DNA of 64,000 bases from Chryseobacterium sp. T16E-39 (GTDB taxonomy: Bacteria > Bacteroidota > Bacteroidia > Flavobacteriales > Weeksellaceae), in contig NZ_CP022282.1 of NCBI RefSeq assembly GCF_002216065.1, forward strand, positions 124,001-188,000, given 5' to 3'. The number at the start of each line of letters is the position of its first letter. Within the stretch, counting starts at the first letter, position 1. Positions 52,726 to 59,338 of this stretch are shown piece after piece. The notes beneath the pieces were generated by a model that saw only the letters and a list, made by a program, of their open reading frames with translations, had not been told where the DNA came from and did no database searches. The position numbers and the translations under genes were made by a program.

Positions 52726-52896
52726 ATGAAAAATTTTAAGAAAATTTCAAGACAAGAAATGAAATCAGTTATCGGATCAGGTACTCCTATCACATGTCCT
52801 GCAAAATACTATCTTAAATGTGAATCTATTTATGTTTGTGATCCTGATCAAGGCATTTATGACTGTGTTTGTTCTTGTGTTCCAATCGGATCTTAA
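52726..52896 (+). CDS. 56-aa Cys-rich bacteriocin-like peptide
   Basis: Encodes 56 aa. The leader MKNFKKISRQEMKSVIGSG closely follows that of the two peptides at 16510 and 16687 (MKNLKKI..), but the double glycine is replaced by GSG. The core has six Cys: TCPAKYYLKCESIYVC and YDCVCSC. The ATG has an A-rich upstream. The gene lies between the FAD monooxygenase gene and its own terminator. Same family call as the other two; antibacterial function is not shown. Confidence 0.78.
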   Translation: MKNFKKISRQEMKSVIGSGTPITCPAKYYLKCESIYVCDPDQGIYDCVCSCVPIGS

Positions 52897-52912
52897 AAAG
52901 AATTTTTCATAT

Positions 52913-52949
52913 GAAAAAAAAAGCCATCTGTAATAGGTGGCTTTTTTTA
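52913..52949 (+). terminator. terminator of the small-peptide gene
   Basis: AAAAGCCATC / GGTGGCTTTT stem with a 7-nt loop and a T-run. It starts about 20 bp beyond the peptide stop codon. Confidence 0.8.
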
Positions 52950-53108
52950 TGAGATAATCTATTGAAAGTCATTAGAGTAAAGTGCCATGCGAAAGGATTC
53001 GTGAGGCAGCGGGGGGATTTTTTTCTACTTATGTATCAAGTTAATATTCTAGAAATTGCTTTCTTTAGTTCAACACTATTAAACAATGAAGAAACTCATT
53101 AAATGCTT

Positions 53109-53534
53109 TTAATTAACTTGTATTGAATGTTTTTCTCTTAATTTTTGGAGGGCTATTTTATCAGTAAGTAGTCCAAAGGGATTATCATTTATATCTATCC
53201 ATTCGAGCCTATTAATATCATCTGTATTCACTTTAAGATTTTCAACGTCAAGAATTCTTGCCGTATAGTAGATTATAAGGATTTGGCTTCCGTCAAATAT
53301 AGACTGTATAAAATCTTCCTGTGTATAGAGATGACCTGTAATTTCAATTTTAACATTTAGTTCTTCCAAAAATTCCCTGTGGAGACAATCCAGAATTCCT
53401 TCTCCAAATTCCAAGCCACCACCGGGCAACTTACAATAAAATTCTTCCTTGTTATACTCGTAAACTGTCAGCATCTTTCCTTCATGCTCACAGATAGCAT
53501 AAACCCTTATATTAAAACCATTAATTTTATTCAT
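53109..53534 (-). CDS. NUDIX hydrolase behind a TPP riboswitch
   Basis: A 141-aa single-domain NUDIX protein. The NUDIX box spans ~38-60 (GGGLEFGEGILDCLHREFLEEL) with the REFLEE core Arg53, Glu54, Glu57 and Glu58. It hydrolyses a nucleoside-diphosphate-X or similar pyrophosphate. The 5' leader contains a TPP riboswitch and a terminator hairpin, and this gene is the only one behind it. That suggests a thiamine-related substrate (thiamine pyrophosphate, HMP-PP or an oxidised derivative), an inference from the regulation, not from residues. Confidence 0.85.
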   Translation of the reverse strand: MNKINGFNIRVYAICEHEGKMLTVYEYNKEEFYCKLPGGGLEFGEGILDCLHREFLEELNVKIEITGHLYTQEDFIQSIFDGSQILIIYYTARILDVENLKVNTDDINRLEWIDINDNPFGLLTDKIALQKLREKHSIQVN

Positions 53535-53569
53535 AGAGCCTGTTTAATTTATAAATTATTAGGCTTTAG

Positions 53570-53611
53570 AGAAAAAGAAATCAGCCAACTATCCATAATG
53601 GTGCCGGCTGC
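53570..53611 (-). terminator. riboswitch expression platform: terminator hairpin
   Basis: On the minus strand CAGCC pairs with GGCTG (stem bases 53606-53610 and 53581-53585) and is followed by ATTTCTTTTT. It lies directly after the TPP aptamer, so bound TPP would end transcription before the NUDIX gene. Confidence 0.65.
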
Positions 53612-53688
53612 TTTTCCCTACGACGGTATTAACCGTATCAGGTTCAAAGAGACTCTCTCAATTTCGTATAGAAATACCCCTAAAGCTT
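53609..53688 (-). ncRNA. TPP riboswitch (THI element)
   Basis: Read on the minus strand the sequence has the conserved order TTTAGGGGTATT, then TTGAGAGAGTCTC, then TTTGAACCTGATACGG, then TTAATACCGTCGTAGGGAA. These are the P2/J loop, THI-box and P4/P5 segments of the TPP aptamer. GCTTT/AAAGC closes P1. A -7 box TATATTTG (53691-53698) lies just upstream, so the transcript begins near the aptamer's 5' end. Confidence 0.92.
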
Positions 53689-53690
53689 AG

Positions 53691-53698
53691 CAAATATA
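53691..53698 (-). promoter_or_regulatory. -7 box of the riboswitch transcript
   Basis: Minus-strand TATATTTG matches the consensus and lies immediately before the aptamer. No clear -33. Confidence 0.55.
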
Positions 53699-53805
53699 CT
53701 AATTCTAAAAACTCTCAGTAAAAAGAATATTTAAACATTTCAGTTTGATTTATTAATTAATTTCATTATATTAGAGAATAAGACTCTTGTGTCTTATCTA
53801 ATTTT

Positions 53806-54084
53806 ATGTTTAAAGAAATGAGCGAGTCTATTGAAAGACTCCAAAATGTAGCGGCGTTAGAATTTATAAAAAATGTGGATTTTTCTAGTAGTATACTAGG
53901 TGAAAATCTGATGCAGGATCTTAGATCAGCTACTAAAGCCTTTGATGACTTATCAAATAAATTGAAAATGGATACGTCACAAGTAAGTTTAAGAACTGGG
54001 GCCGAAGTATATTGTAATTACGGTACTATAAGACCAGAAGATATTAATTATGAATATAAAGTAATGGTATCCATCAGAAATTAA
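53806..54084 (+). CDS. small protein of unknown function
   Basis: A 92-aa protein with an amphipathic, mainly helical N-terminal half (SIERLQNVAALEFIKNV, QDLRSATKAFDDLSNKL) and a beta-like C-terminus (EYKVMVSIRN). I do not recognise the family. It has no signal peptide. An ATG at 53821 is also possible. A short inverted repeat ATAAGAC / GTCTTAT (53778-53797) precedes it and a terminator follows. Confidence 0.55.
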   Translation: MFKEMSESIERLQNVAALEFIKNVDFSSSILGENLMQDLRSATKAFDDLSNKLKMDTSQVSLRTGAEVYCNYGTIRPEDINYEYKVMVSIRN

Positions 54085-54086
54085 TA

Positions 54087-54121
54087 ACAACAAAACTGCC
54101 CCTTAATTGGGGCTTTGTTTT
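54087..54121. terminator. bidirectional terminator between convergent small genes
   Basis: GCCCC / GGGGC with TTAATT loop, bordered by CAAAA and TTTGTTTT. It lies between converging small genes at 53806 and 54120. Confidence 0.75.
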
Positions 54122-54479
54122 AATTATCATCCAAAGAAAACATTTTTTGAAATTTGAGAAAACATAGGTATTGTAACATATGAACATGTTGAGTTTCCTC
54201 ATTGAAAAAATTATCTGCTCCATCTAGATCAAATCGAATTAATACTTGCCGATCTTTTGTGAATCTAATTTCAACACTTTTACTTTCTGAATGTTCATAT
54301 CTCCAACAGTCGTAACATTTTCTAAATCCAAAATCATTAAGCCATCCATCGTCTAATCTTATTGGTTCAATTTGTGTAATTTCCTCATTAGTAATTTTTT
54401 CTAATAATTGATCGTCAATTATTGTACGATCTCCGTTTATATTGACATAACTGCCAATAATTATTTTATCTTTTTTCAT
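54120..54479 (-). CDS. small Bacteroidota phage/accessory-type protein, unknown function
   Basis: A 119-aa protein. The order IGSYVNINGDRTIIDD, then IEPIRLDDGWLNDFGFRK, then a beta section, then HVHMLQYLCFLKF near the C-terminus follows a small protein family common in Bacteroidota mobile or phage-related regions (its members end in a VHxLQxLYF block). No activity is known. Two Cys, CYDCWR, may bind a metal. Confidence 0.6.
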   Translation of the reverse strand: MKKDKIIIGSYVNINGDRTIIDDQLLEKITNEEITQIEPIRLDDGWLNDFGFRKCYDCWRYEHSESKSVEIRFTKDRQVLIRFDLDGADNFFNEETQHVHMLQYLCFLKFQKMFSLDDN

Positions 54480-54514
54480 AATACAAAAATAATATTACTA
54501 CTTAAGAATAGCAA

Positions 54515-54541
54515 AAGCATTAATCTGACAATTAATGCTTT
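54515..54541. terminator. hairpin with A/T flanks upstream of the 54120 gene
   Basis: AAGCATTAAT / ATTAATGCTT, 10 bp, with CTGACA loop and TTGTGTT after. No gene ends here, so it may be a relic of a lost gene. Confidence 0.45.
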
Positions 54542-54602
54542 GTGTTGTGTGCTTATTGGATAGGGGTTTATACGAGTTCTACCATTTGCTATATTCTAAC
54601 TC

Positions 54603-54768
54603 TTTTTCCCTTTGCTGGCGCGAGCATCTTGCTCGTGTCCATATAAATAATATGTTACAAAATAATTCGAGAAACTTAAGTCTCTTGAATTATTCATTAT
54701 TTTTTCGGTTTAAATTTATACTTATAAATGGGCAACGAGCGTGACGCTCGCGCCAGCGTGGGGAAAAA
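54603..54768. mobile_element. 166-bp foldback element, MITE/REP-like
   Basis: The left end (from 54603) reads TTTTTCCC, then GCTGGCGCGAGC at 54614-54625 and GCTCGTG. The right end read inversely is nearly the same: TTTTTCCCCAC, then GCTGGCGCGAGC, GTCAC, GCTCGT. The two arms are about 38 nt long and mostly identical. Each arm has an inner GAGC...GCTC hairpin, and the A/T-rich middle has AATAATTC / GAATTATT as another. It encodes nothing; GC content is much higher than its surroundings. Confidence 0.7.
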
Positions 54769-54913
54769 TTCGGAATGTCTAATCAAGTTTTCATAGAATT
54801 GGCAAAAAGTGATTCAGATTTTTATTATCTAAGACATACAATAACTAAAGATTGTATATTTTTTTAGGAAAATCAAATAAGTTAGATGTCATTCAATAAG
54901 AAGGCTTTTTTGT

Positions 54914-54921
54914 TATATTTG
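54914..54921 (+). promoter_or_regulatory. -7 box of the 54936 gene
   Basis: TATATTTG at 54914-54921 overlaps the in-frame GTG at 54921, so that codon cannot be the start, and the ATG at 54936 is chosen. Confidence 0.55.
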
Positions 54922-54935
54922 TGAAAACTAGTAAC

Positions 54936-55679
54936 ATGGAGTATAAAGAGCAATTAAAAAATTTAGATTATAGTAAGGTCAATAATTTCCTTAGTGAAAA
55001 TACTCTGAACTTTGGCAATAGAACAGTTGTAACATCAGCAATACTAATTTTAGCGTCGCTTAATTTCTTGAGTATAGAAGGGATTGAAATAGAAGGAATT
55101 ACATTATCAATAAATACTACAATAATAATTGTCGTTATTTTACTTGTTAATCTGTACTATTATCAACAGTTTTTTATTTCTTTAAAGGTAGATGATAGTA
55201 AATATGTATCACCTGAAGAATATACTCAATTTGGAAAAGATTTAAATACCGTATCCGAACCAATAAAGGCTCAACTACTAGAATATATAAGCAAAGGAAA
55301 AGAAATGACTGAAAAATTGGTAAGTCCCGATTTGACGGCAAAAGAGGGATTGAAATTAGAGAAAGAAGTTTCATTAGTTTATGAAGAAATTAAAAAATTT
55401 CAGGAAATCTTAGAGAGAACTAAAAATGCTGTAATTGCTGATAATCTAAAAGCTCAAAAATTTGCCAAACTCACAAATAGTTATAATAGATTGAATGCCA
55501 GGATGCCTAAATGGATTTATTATTTAGGCCTTGTATCAGTAATTTTTAGATTCATTATATTTTCTTATCAAGTTTATAAAATTCAAGAGCATCCATTGGA
55601 TTATATTATTGAGAATGAGATGAATTATTATAAAGTGATTTTTGAAAGTAAAGAACTAAAAGATGCTTTAAAAAAATAA
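54936..55679 (+). CDS. membrane protein of unknown function
   Basis: 247 aa from the ATG at 54936 (a GTG at 54921 lies in the -7 box). Two hydrophobic segments near 35-75 form a hairpin, and one more lies near residues 180-205 (MPKWIYYLGLVSVIFRFIIF). A long coiled-coil-like region (~100-170, KEMTEKLVSPDLTAKEGLKLEKEVSLV) lies between. No family recognised. Situated in an accessory region with no operon partner. Confidence 0.6.
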   Translation: MEYKEQLKNLDYSKVNNFLSENTLNFGNRTVVTSAILILASLNFLSIEGIEIEGITLSINTTIIIVVILLVNLYYYQQFFISLKVDDSKYVSPEEYTQFGKDLNTVSEPIKAQLLEYISKGKEMTEKLVSPDLTAKEGLKLEKEVSLVYEEIKKFQEILERTKNAVIADNLKAQKFAKLTNSYNRLNARMPKWIYYLGLVSVIFRFIIFSYQVYKIQEHPLDYIIENEMNYYKVIFESKELKDALKK

Positions 55680-55701
55680 AGTAGCCATTGCTTTGAAATA
55701 T

Positions 55702-56289
55702 CTAGAATAAATTCCCCTTTTGTTCCAAAATACTATATACAACACCTCTTTTACAATATTTAGTGTCGCCCATCGAATATTTCACAACAACTATTTTTTC
55801 AGGATTAGTTTTACTATCAAATTGAAAGTCAATTAATCCTTTTTTATCATTTTTACTTTTTAATCCAAAGGCTAGATGACCAGAAATAGGACCTCCAAAT
55901 ACAACTGAAAGAACGATTCTTTTATCACTGTTTGTTTTATTTTTGAAAACGGGGATTACATGGAGCTCTGTCATTCCTTTTCTAAACGAAAAGTCGTATT
56001 CTTGGGTTCTAACTGAATAAGTTCCTGAGAGGTTTTTTAATAATATATCATATTTTAACTTACTATCTACATTGTCATAGTCATCTTTTAAAATTAGCTT
56101 TTCACTAAAAATAGAATCTGATTCTATATTGTACATGGTATTTATCGAAGCCGAATTATCGTCTTCAATGTTAAAAGCAAAGGCTATTATTGCCAAGATG
56201 AAAAAAGATGCTGTCAGAGCCCCAATAATAATGAAAAATGTTTTCAGGCAACCACGTGTTTTTTGAGGTTTTGTAACAATATTATCCAT
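55702..56289 (-). CDS. membrane-anchored protein of unknown function
   Basis: 195 aa from the ATG at 56289, chosen over an ATG 18 bases upstream so that the polar start (MDNIVTKPQKTRGC) leads into a single membrane helix (TFFIIIGALTASFFILAIIAFAF). The rest is beta-rich and should lie outside the cytoplasm (TYSVRTQEYDFSFRKGMTELHVIPVF). No family recognised. Divergent from the XRE gene; a palindrome pair lies between. Confidence 0.6.
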   Translation of the reverse strand: MDNIVTKPQKTRGCLKTFFIIIGALTASFFILAIIAFAFNIEDDNSASINTMYNIESDSIFSEKLILKDDYDNVDSKLKYDILLKNLSGTYSVRTQEYDFSFRKGMTELHVIPVFKNKTNSDKRIVLSVVFGGPISGHLAFGLKSKNDKKGLIDFQFDSKTNPEKIVVVKYSMGDTKYCKRGVVYSILEQKGNLF

Positions 56290-56321
56290 GATTTTAATTT
56301 TACACAAAGAAAGAAAATATA

Positions 56322-56348
56322 ACTATATAGTCTTTACGGTAAACCGTA
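56322..56348. promoter_or_regulatory. putative XRE operators between divergent genes
   Basis: Two palindromes: ACTATATAGT (56322-56331) and TACGGT-AA-ACCGTA (56335-56348). A -7 box TATATTTG at 56415-56422 then precedes the XRE gene. Confidence 0.4.
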
Positions 56349-56443
56349 ATATATGGCAAAAAATGGAATTTATCAATTAGATATAAACAGAACATATAAA
56401 ATCCAATTTTTCTCTATATTTGTACAAAGCACAACAAACCACT

Positions 56444-56809
56444 ATGGAAAAGCTAAGAAGTCTAAGAAAGCAGCGAGGATACACTCAGGAATACATGTCA
56501 AAAATCTTATCAACGGATGTTTCCAACTATTGCCGAAAGGAGAGTGGAGATGTCAAAATATTTGAGGACGAGTGGGAGAAGTTAGCGAAGGCTTTGGATG
56601 TTTCTGTGGAGGACATCAAAGAGGAGAGAGGTGCTCAGATTCAGCATAATGAAAACTCTACATTAAACGATAATTCGAGTATCAATTACAATCAATTTTG
56701 TAATATTCCTAATTACTTGTTAGAAAACCAACAGGAATATATCAACCTTCTAAAAGAGCAGATCGAAGCTTTAAAAGAAGAAAATAAAAGATTAAAATCA
56801 GGGAAATAA
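56444..56809 (+). CDS. XRE family helix-turn-helix regulator with C-terminal coiled coil
   Basis: 121 aa from the ATG at 56444; an upstream TTG lies within the -7 box and is rejected. The N-terminal HTH (LRSLRKQRGYTQEYMSKILSTDVSNYCRKESGDVKIFEDEWEKLAKAL is the full span, ~1-60) is a Cro/C1 type. A linker rich in Asn follows, then a C-terminal coiled coil (LKEQIEALKEENKRLK) that can dimerise it. The form is common in Chryseobacterium accessory regions. Confidence 0.82.
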   Translation: MEKLRSLRKQRGYTQEYMSKILSTDVSNYCRKESGDVKIFEDEWEKLAKALDVSVEDIKEERGAQIQHNENSTLNDNSSINYNQFCNIPNYLLENQQEYINLLKEQIEALKEENKRLKSGK

Positions 56810-56838
56810 ATCTGTTAAAAACAGATCAACAACATACC

Positions 56839-56870
56839 ATACTGCTTCCAACGAGGCAGTATTTTTTTTG
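56839..56870 (+). terminator. terminator of the XRE gene
   Basis: ATACTGC / GCAGTAT stem with a 10-nt loop and a T-run. The same 7-bp stem recurs in the terminators at 59141 and 62884. Confidence 0.85.
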
Positions 56871-56894
56871 TGGTAAAATACTGTGTTTTCCGCG

Positions 56895-56910
56895 CTACGT
56901 GTTTCTACGT
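56895..56910 (+). promoter_or_regulatory. tandem CTACGT half-sites upstream of the 57022 gene
   Basis: CTACGT occurs at 56895-56900 and 56905-56910, exactly one helical turn apart. It may be a regulator site for the two-gene unit that follows; weak. Confidence 0.3.
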
Positions 56911-57021
56911 AACTCACCATTTGGTTATTTATACTATGAAATTTCAATCTTTTTCTCCGTTACTTTGGAGTGTTCGCAGAACTGAAACTTGATAGGATAA
57001 CTAAAAAACTAAAATACGACC

Positions 57022-57975
57022 ATGAAAATTATTACCATCACCTTACCCTTATCTCCGGATTATCATAATGCATCCGCAGACCTTCAAAAAAAAGGATATA
57101 CCTTATCCTTTGAGTTGCAAGACGGTACCCACACTGTAGAGACGCCGTCCATACCTGTCGGAAAACTGGTGTATCTTGACAATACCAATCTGATGGCGCA
57201 GCTTTCTTTTACTTACAATTATGACGAAGAAAATAAAGTAGTGACCATCAGCGGTCCAGATTATACTGCAGAAGATGCCGTTTGCCTGACGACCTATCCG
57301 GAAGGAACTGAAGAATATGCTTACCAAAGAGGATCGGAAGTCAAGATCAGCACCCAAAAGTCATTGTATAATCCCAACTGGAACTATAATACACCGATGA
57401 CACCTCAACTGGATCAGCTTTTTGCGGATACGGTGAAGGAGGCTAACCAGGCTTTAATTGATGCTTTCCTAAAAGAAGAACTGACAGTTCAGGTAAAGAC
57501 CACACCTCCCGCACTGACTCCCGAGGAGCATGATGAGCTTAAAGTCGTGTATCAAGATGGTGTTTTTGCCGGATTTTATAACCCGGAAGAGCATTATGGC
57601 GGTGAGTTTGTCGTAAGGTCTATTTTTTCTGTGTGGGGTGGGGAAGTTACCTTCAACAAAAATGAGAATTTTGCTAATGTCATCGGCAGTACCAACGATC
57701 CCAAGATCGCAGGTAAATCATGGCTAAAATTGTGGTGTGATCAGTTTGGAATATATCCTGTAAGCTGTAGCTCTCTCAATTACAGTCCGGTTACCTGTAA
57801 TACAAGTCTTGTAGGAGGGCACGTGATCCTGGGAAAAAAGGCACAAACTGTACCTAAAGGATCCAATAGTGTTTACATTATGCCGATTTGTACTGCTCAT
57901 AATAACAATAACAATGTGTATATGGCGGCTATTGTTTATCAGAAAGGAATCTGGCTGAAAAATTATCTGAATTAA
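57022..57975 (+). CDS. unknown protein with C-terminal Cys/His (HNH-like) motif
   Basis: A 317-aa protein without a signal peptide. The first ~120 aa appear beta-rich. The C-terminal 100 aa have a possible metal-binding set: Cys249, Cys259, His267 (SLVGGHVILG), Cys290 and His293 (YIMPICTAHNNNNN), an order recalling small HNH/treble-clef domains, though the usual CxxC pairs are absent. I name no function. It is followed after 38 bp by a second unknown gene, which ends at a strong terminator, so the two form a unit. Confidence 0.6.
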   Translation: MKIITITLPLSPDYHNASADLQKKGYTLSFELQDGTHTVETPSIPVGKLVYLDNTNLMAQLSFTYNYDEENKVVTISGPDYTAEDAVCLTTYPEGTEEYAYQRGSEVKISTQKSLYNPNWNYNTPMTPQLDQLFADTVKEANQALIDAFLKEELTVQVKTTPPALTPEEHDELKVVYQDGVFAGFYNPEEHYGGEFVVRSIFSVWGGEVTFNKNENFANVIGSTNDPKIAGKSWLKLWCDQFGIYPVSCSSLNYSPVTCNTSLVGGHVILGKKAQTVPKGSNSVYIMPICTAHNNNNNVYMAAIVYQKGIWLKNYLN

Positions 57976-58013
57976 GAGTTTACAAAAAAATAATAACCAA
58001 AAATATCAACAAT

Positions 58014-58352
58014 ATGGTACACTTAACATTGCGGTCCGTTGAAGAATGCATCATGACCGCGTATAATCAATACCTTAAAGGTAAAGACGGAACGATTACA
58101 TGCCCAACCATTGACAATGGTAAGGTAACAATCCAGACCGTGATCCGTAGCTCTCAGTTCGACTGTGGTTTTGCGGGGAACCAAATGAATAAAGCTGATA
58201 AAGCCAACCTTAAACAATGGTGTGCCAGCAATCCCGGAGGAGGCTGGGCTTTCGGATTCAGAGATACAGATGCTAATCATCCGGATAATATCAACGTTAC
58301 CCTCATTAATAAAACAAACCTGATGTTTAATTTTCATGTTTATCTCTATTAA
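58014..58352 (+). CDS. unknown protein, second gene of the two-gene unit
   Basis: A 112-aa protein. It opens with VHLTLRSVEECIMTAYNQYL, has three well-spaced Cys, and a Gly/Asn-rich C-terminus (SNPGGGWAFGFRDTDANHPDNINVTLINKTNLMFNFHVYLY). Two alternative frames run on the other strand, but the codon pattern and spacing favour this frame. No known family. Expected to be made with the upstream protein. Confidence 0.58.
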   Translation: MVHLTLRSVEECIMTAYNQYLKGKDGTITCPTIDNGKVTIQTVIRSSQFDCGFAGNQMNKADKANLKQWCASNPGGGWAFGFRDTDANHPDNINVTLINKTNLMFNFHVYLY

Positions 58353-58378
58353 ATAAGATTGTTTTTCTAAATATAATT

Positions 58379-58404
58379 CCCGGCAACAAGTTGCCGGGTT
58401 TTTT
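58379..58404 (+). terminator. terminator of the two-gene unit
   Basis: CCCGGCAAC / GTTGCCGGG, a perfect 9-bp GC-rich stem with a 2-nt centre, then TTTTTT. Confidence 0.9.
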
Positions 58405-58552
58405 GATCATTTTAGATCAAATGTAAAAGGTTTGATTTTTCTTTATCTTTAGAGAATGATGAACATGTCAAGAACTGGAAGGACCCCTATATATTGAATG
58501 AATAGGATTTAAACCTCATTCAGACAAGAATGTTATAACTTAAAAATCGTAA

Positions 58553-59119
58553 ATGAATAAGAGTACAAAATTTTTAGTGGTAATACTGATGCTAGCTTGT
58601 TTTAATGTATTCTCCCAAACTATTAAGAATAATGGTAGTTTTTCAATAAACCCATTTATTAATTCTTTTATTGAAAATCTTATCAATAAAGAGACAAATT
58701 TAGATAAGAATTATCTTACATTAATAAGTCTTATAGATAAAGATGGAAACTATAATATTGATTTGGAACTTACTACAGGAAGCATAGAGACTTTAAAGGT
58801 CGCTTCTTCTAAAGAAGAAAAATTAGCCTATGGGAATATTAAAGTTCTATTGATTGGAAAAACAAGTGATGATTTGAAATTTTTAAAGAGATCAATAAAA
58901 AAAACGATTAAGGTATTCACCAATAAAGATTTATCCAAGAACAATATGGGCTTTTTTGACGAAGATTATGTCTGGAGTACATTTTTCGATAAGAATAGGA
59001 AATTAATATATGTTTACATCCCTGAAGAAAAAGAATCAGCTGATGAGATTTTTAAGAATTTAAAAACGAAAATAAGACTAAGTCCCAAATTTAGAAGTAT
59101 GGGCTGTAATTGTTTTTAG
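58553..59119 (+). CDS. secreted protein of unknown function
   Basis: A 188-aa protein with a signal peptide (STKFLVVILMLACFNVFSQ). The mature part alternates helices and strands (LISLIDKDGNYNIDLELTTG, KVLLIGKTSDDLKFLKRSIKKTIKVF) and ends with MGCNCF. The terminal Cys pair is unusual. No family recognised. A terminator at 59141-59173 follows. Confidence 0.6.
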   Translation: MNKSTKFLVVILMLACFNVFSQTIKNNGSFSINPFINSFIENLINKETNLDKNYLTLISLIDKDGNYNIDLELTTGSIETLKVASSKEEKLAYGNIKVLLIGKTSDDLKFLKRSIKKTIKVFTNKDLSKNNMGFFDEDYVWSTFFDKNRKLIYVYIPEEKESADEIFKNLKTKIRLSPKFRSMGCNCF

Positions 59120-59140
59120 TTGTATCGATCAAAATACACC

Positions 59141-59173
59141 CAATACTGCCTGAATAAAGCAGTATTGTTTTTT
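59141..59173 (+). terminator. terminator after the secreted protein gene
   Basis: CAATACTGC / GCAGTATTG stem with a short loop, then a T-run. It has the same ATACTGC core as the terminators at 56839 and 62884. Confidence 0.85.
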
Positions 59174-59338
59174 AGAGTTATCCCTACTAAATCACTTTGT
59201 TGTATTCCCTGTAATCAGCCACTAATCAGGGATATATTAATTTTTATGATATTTTCCTGAAACGAAAATTTTGTCTTGTTTTACTGAGTTAAATTCCAGT
59301 AATTTGCACGCTATTAATAATAAGACTAAATAATAATA

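Noticed and set aside
54535..54744. 69-codon plus-strand frame starting after the hairpin at 54515
   Set aside because: Most of it runs through the foldback element and its composition is not that of a gene.
54921..54935. GTG start for the 54936 gene
   Set aside because: The GTG is part of the -7 box TATATTTG, so it is not in the mRNA.
56353..56565. 70-codon plus-strand frame before and overlapping the XRE gene
   Set aside because: The XRE frame has a clear HTH and -7 box; this frame overlaps it out of phase and has no domain.
58023..58337. 104-codon minus-strand frame opposite the 58014 gene
   Set aside because: No promoter or leader; the plus frame fits the operon with 57022 and its terminator.
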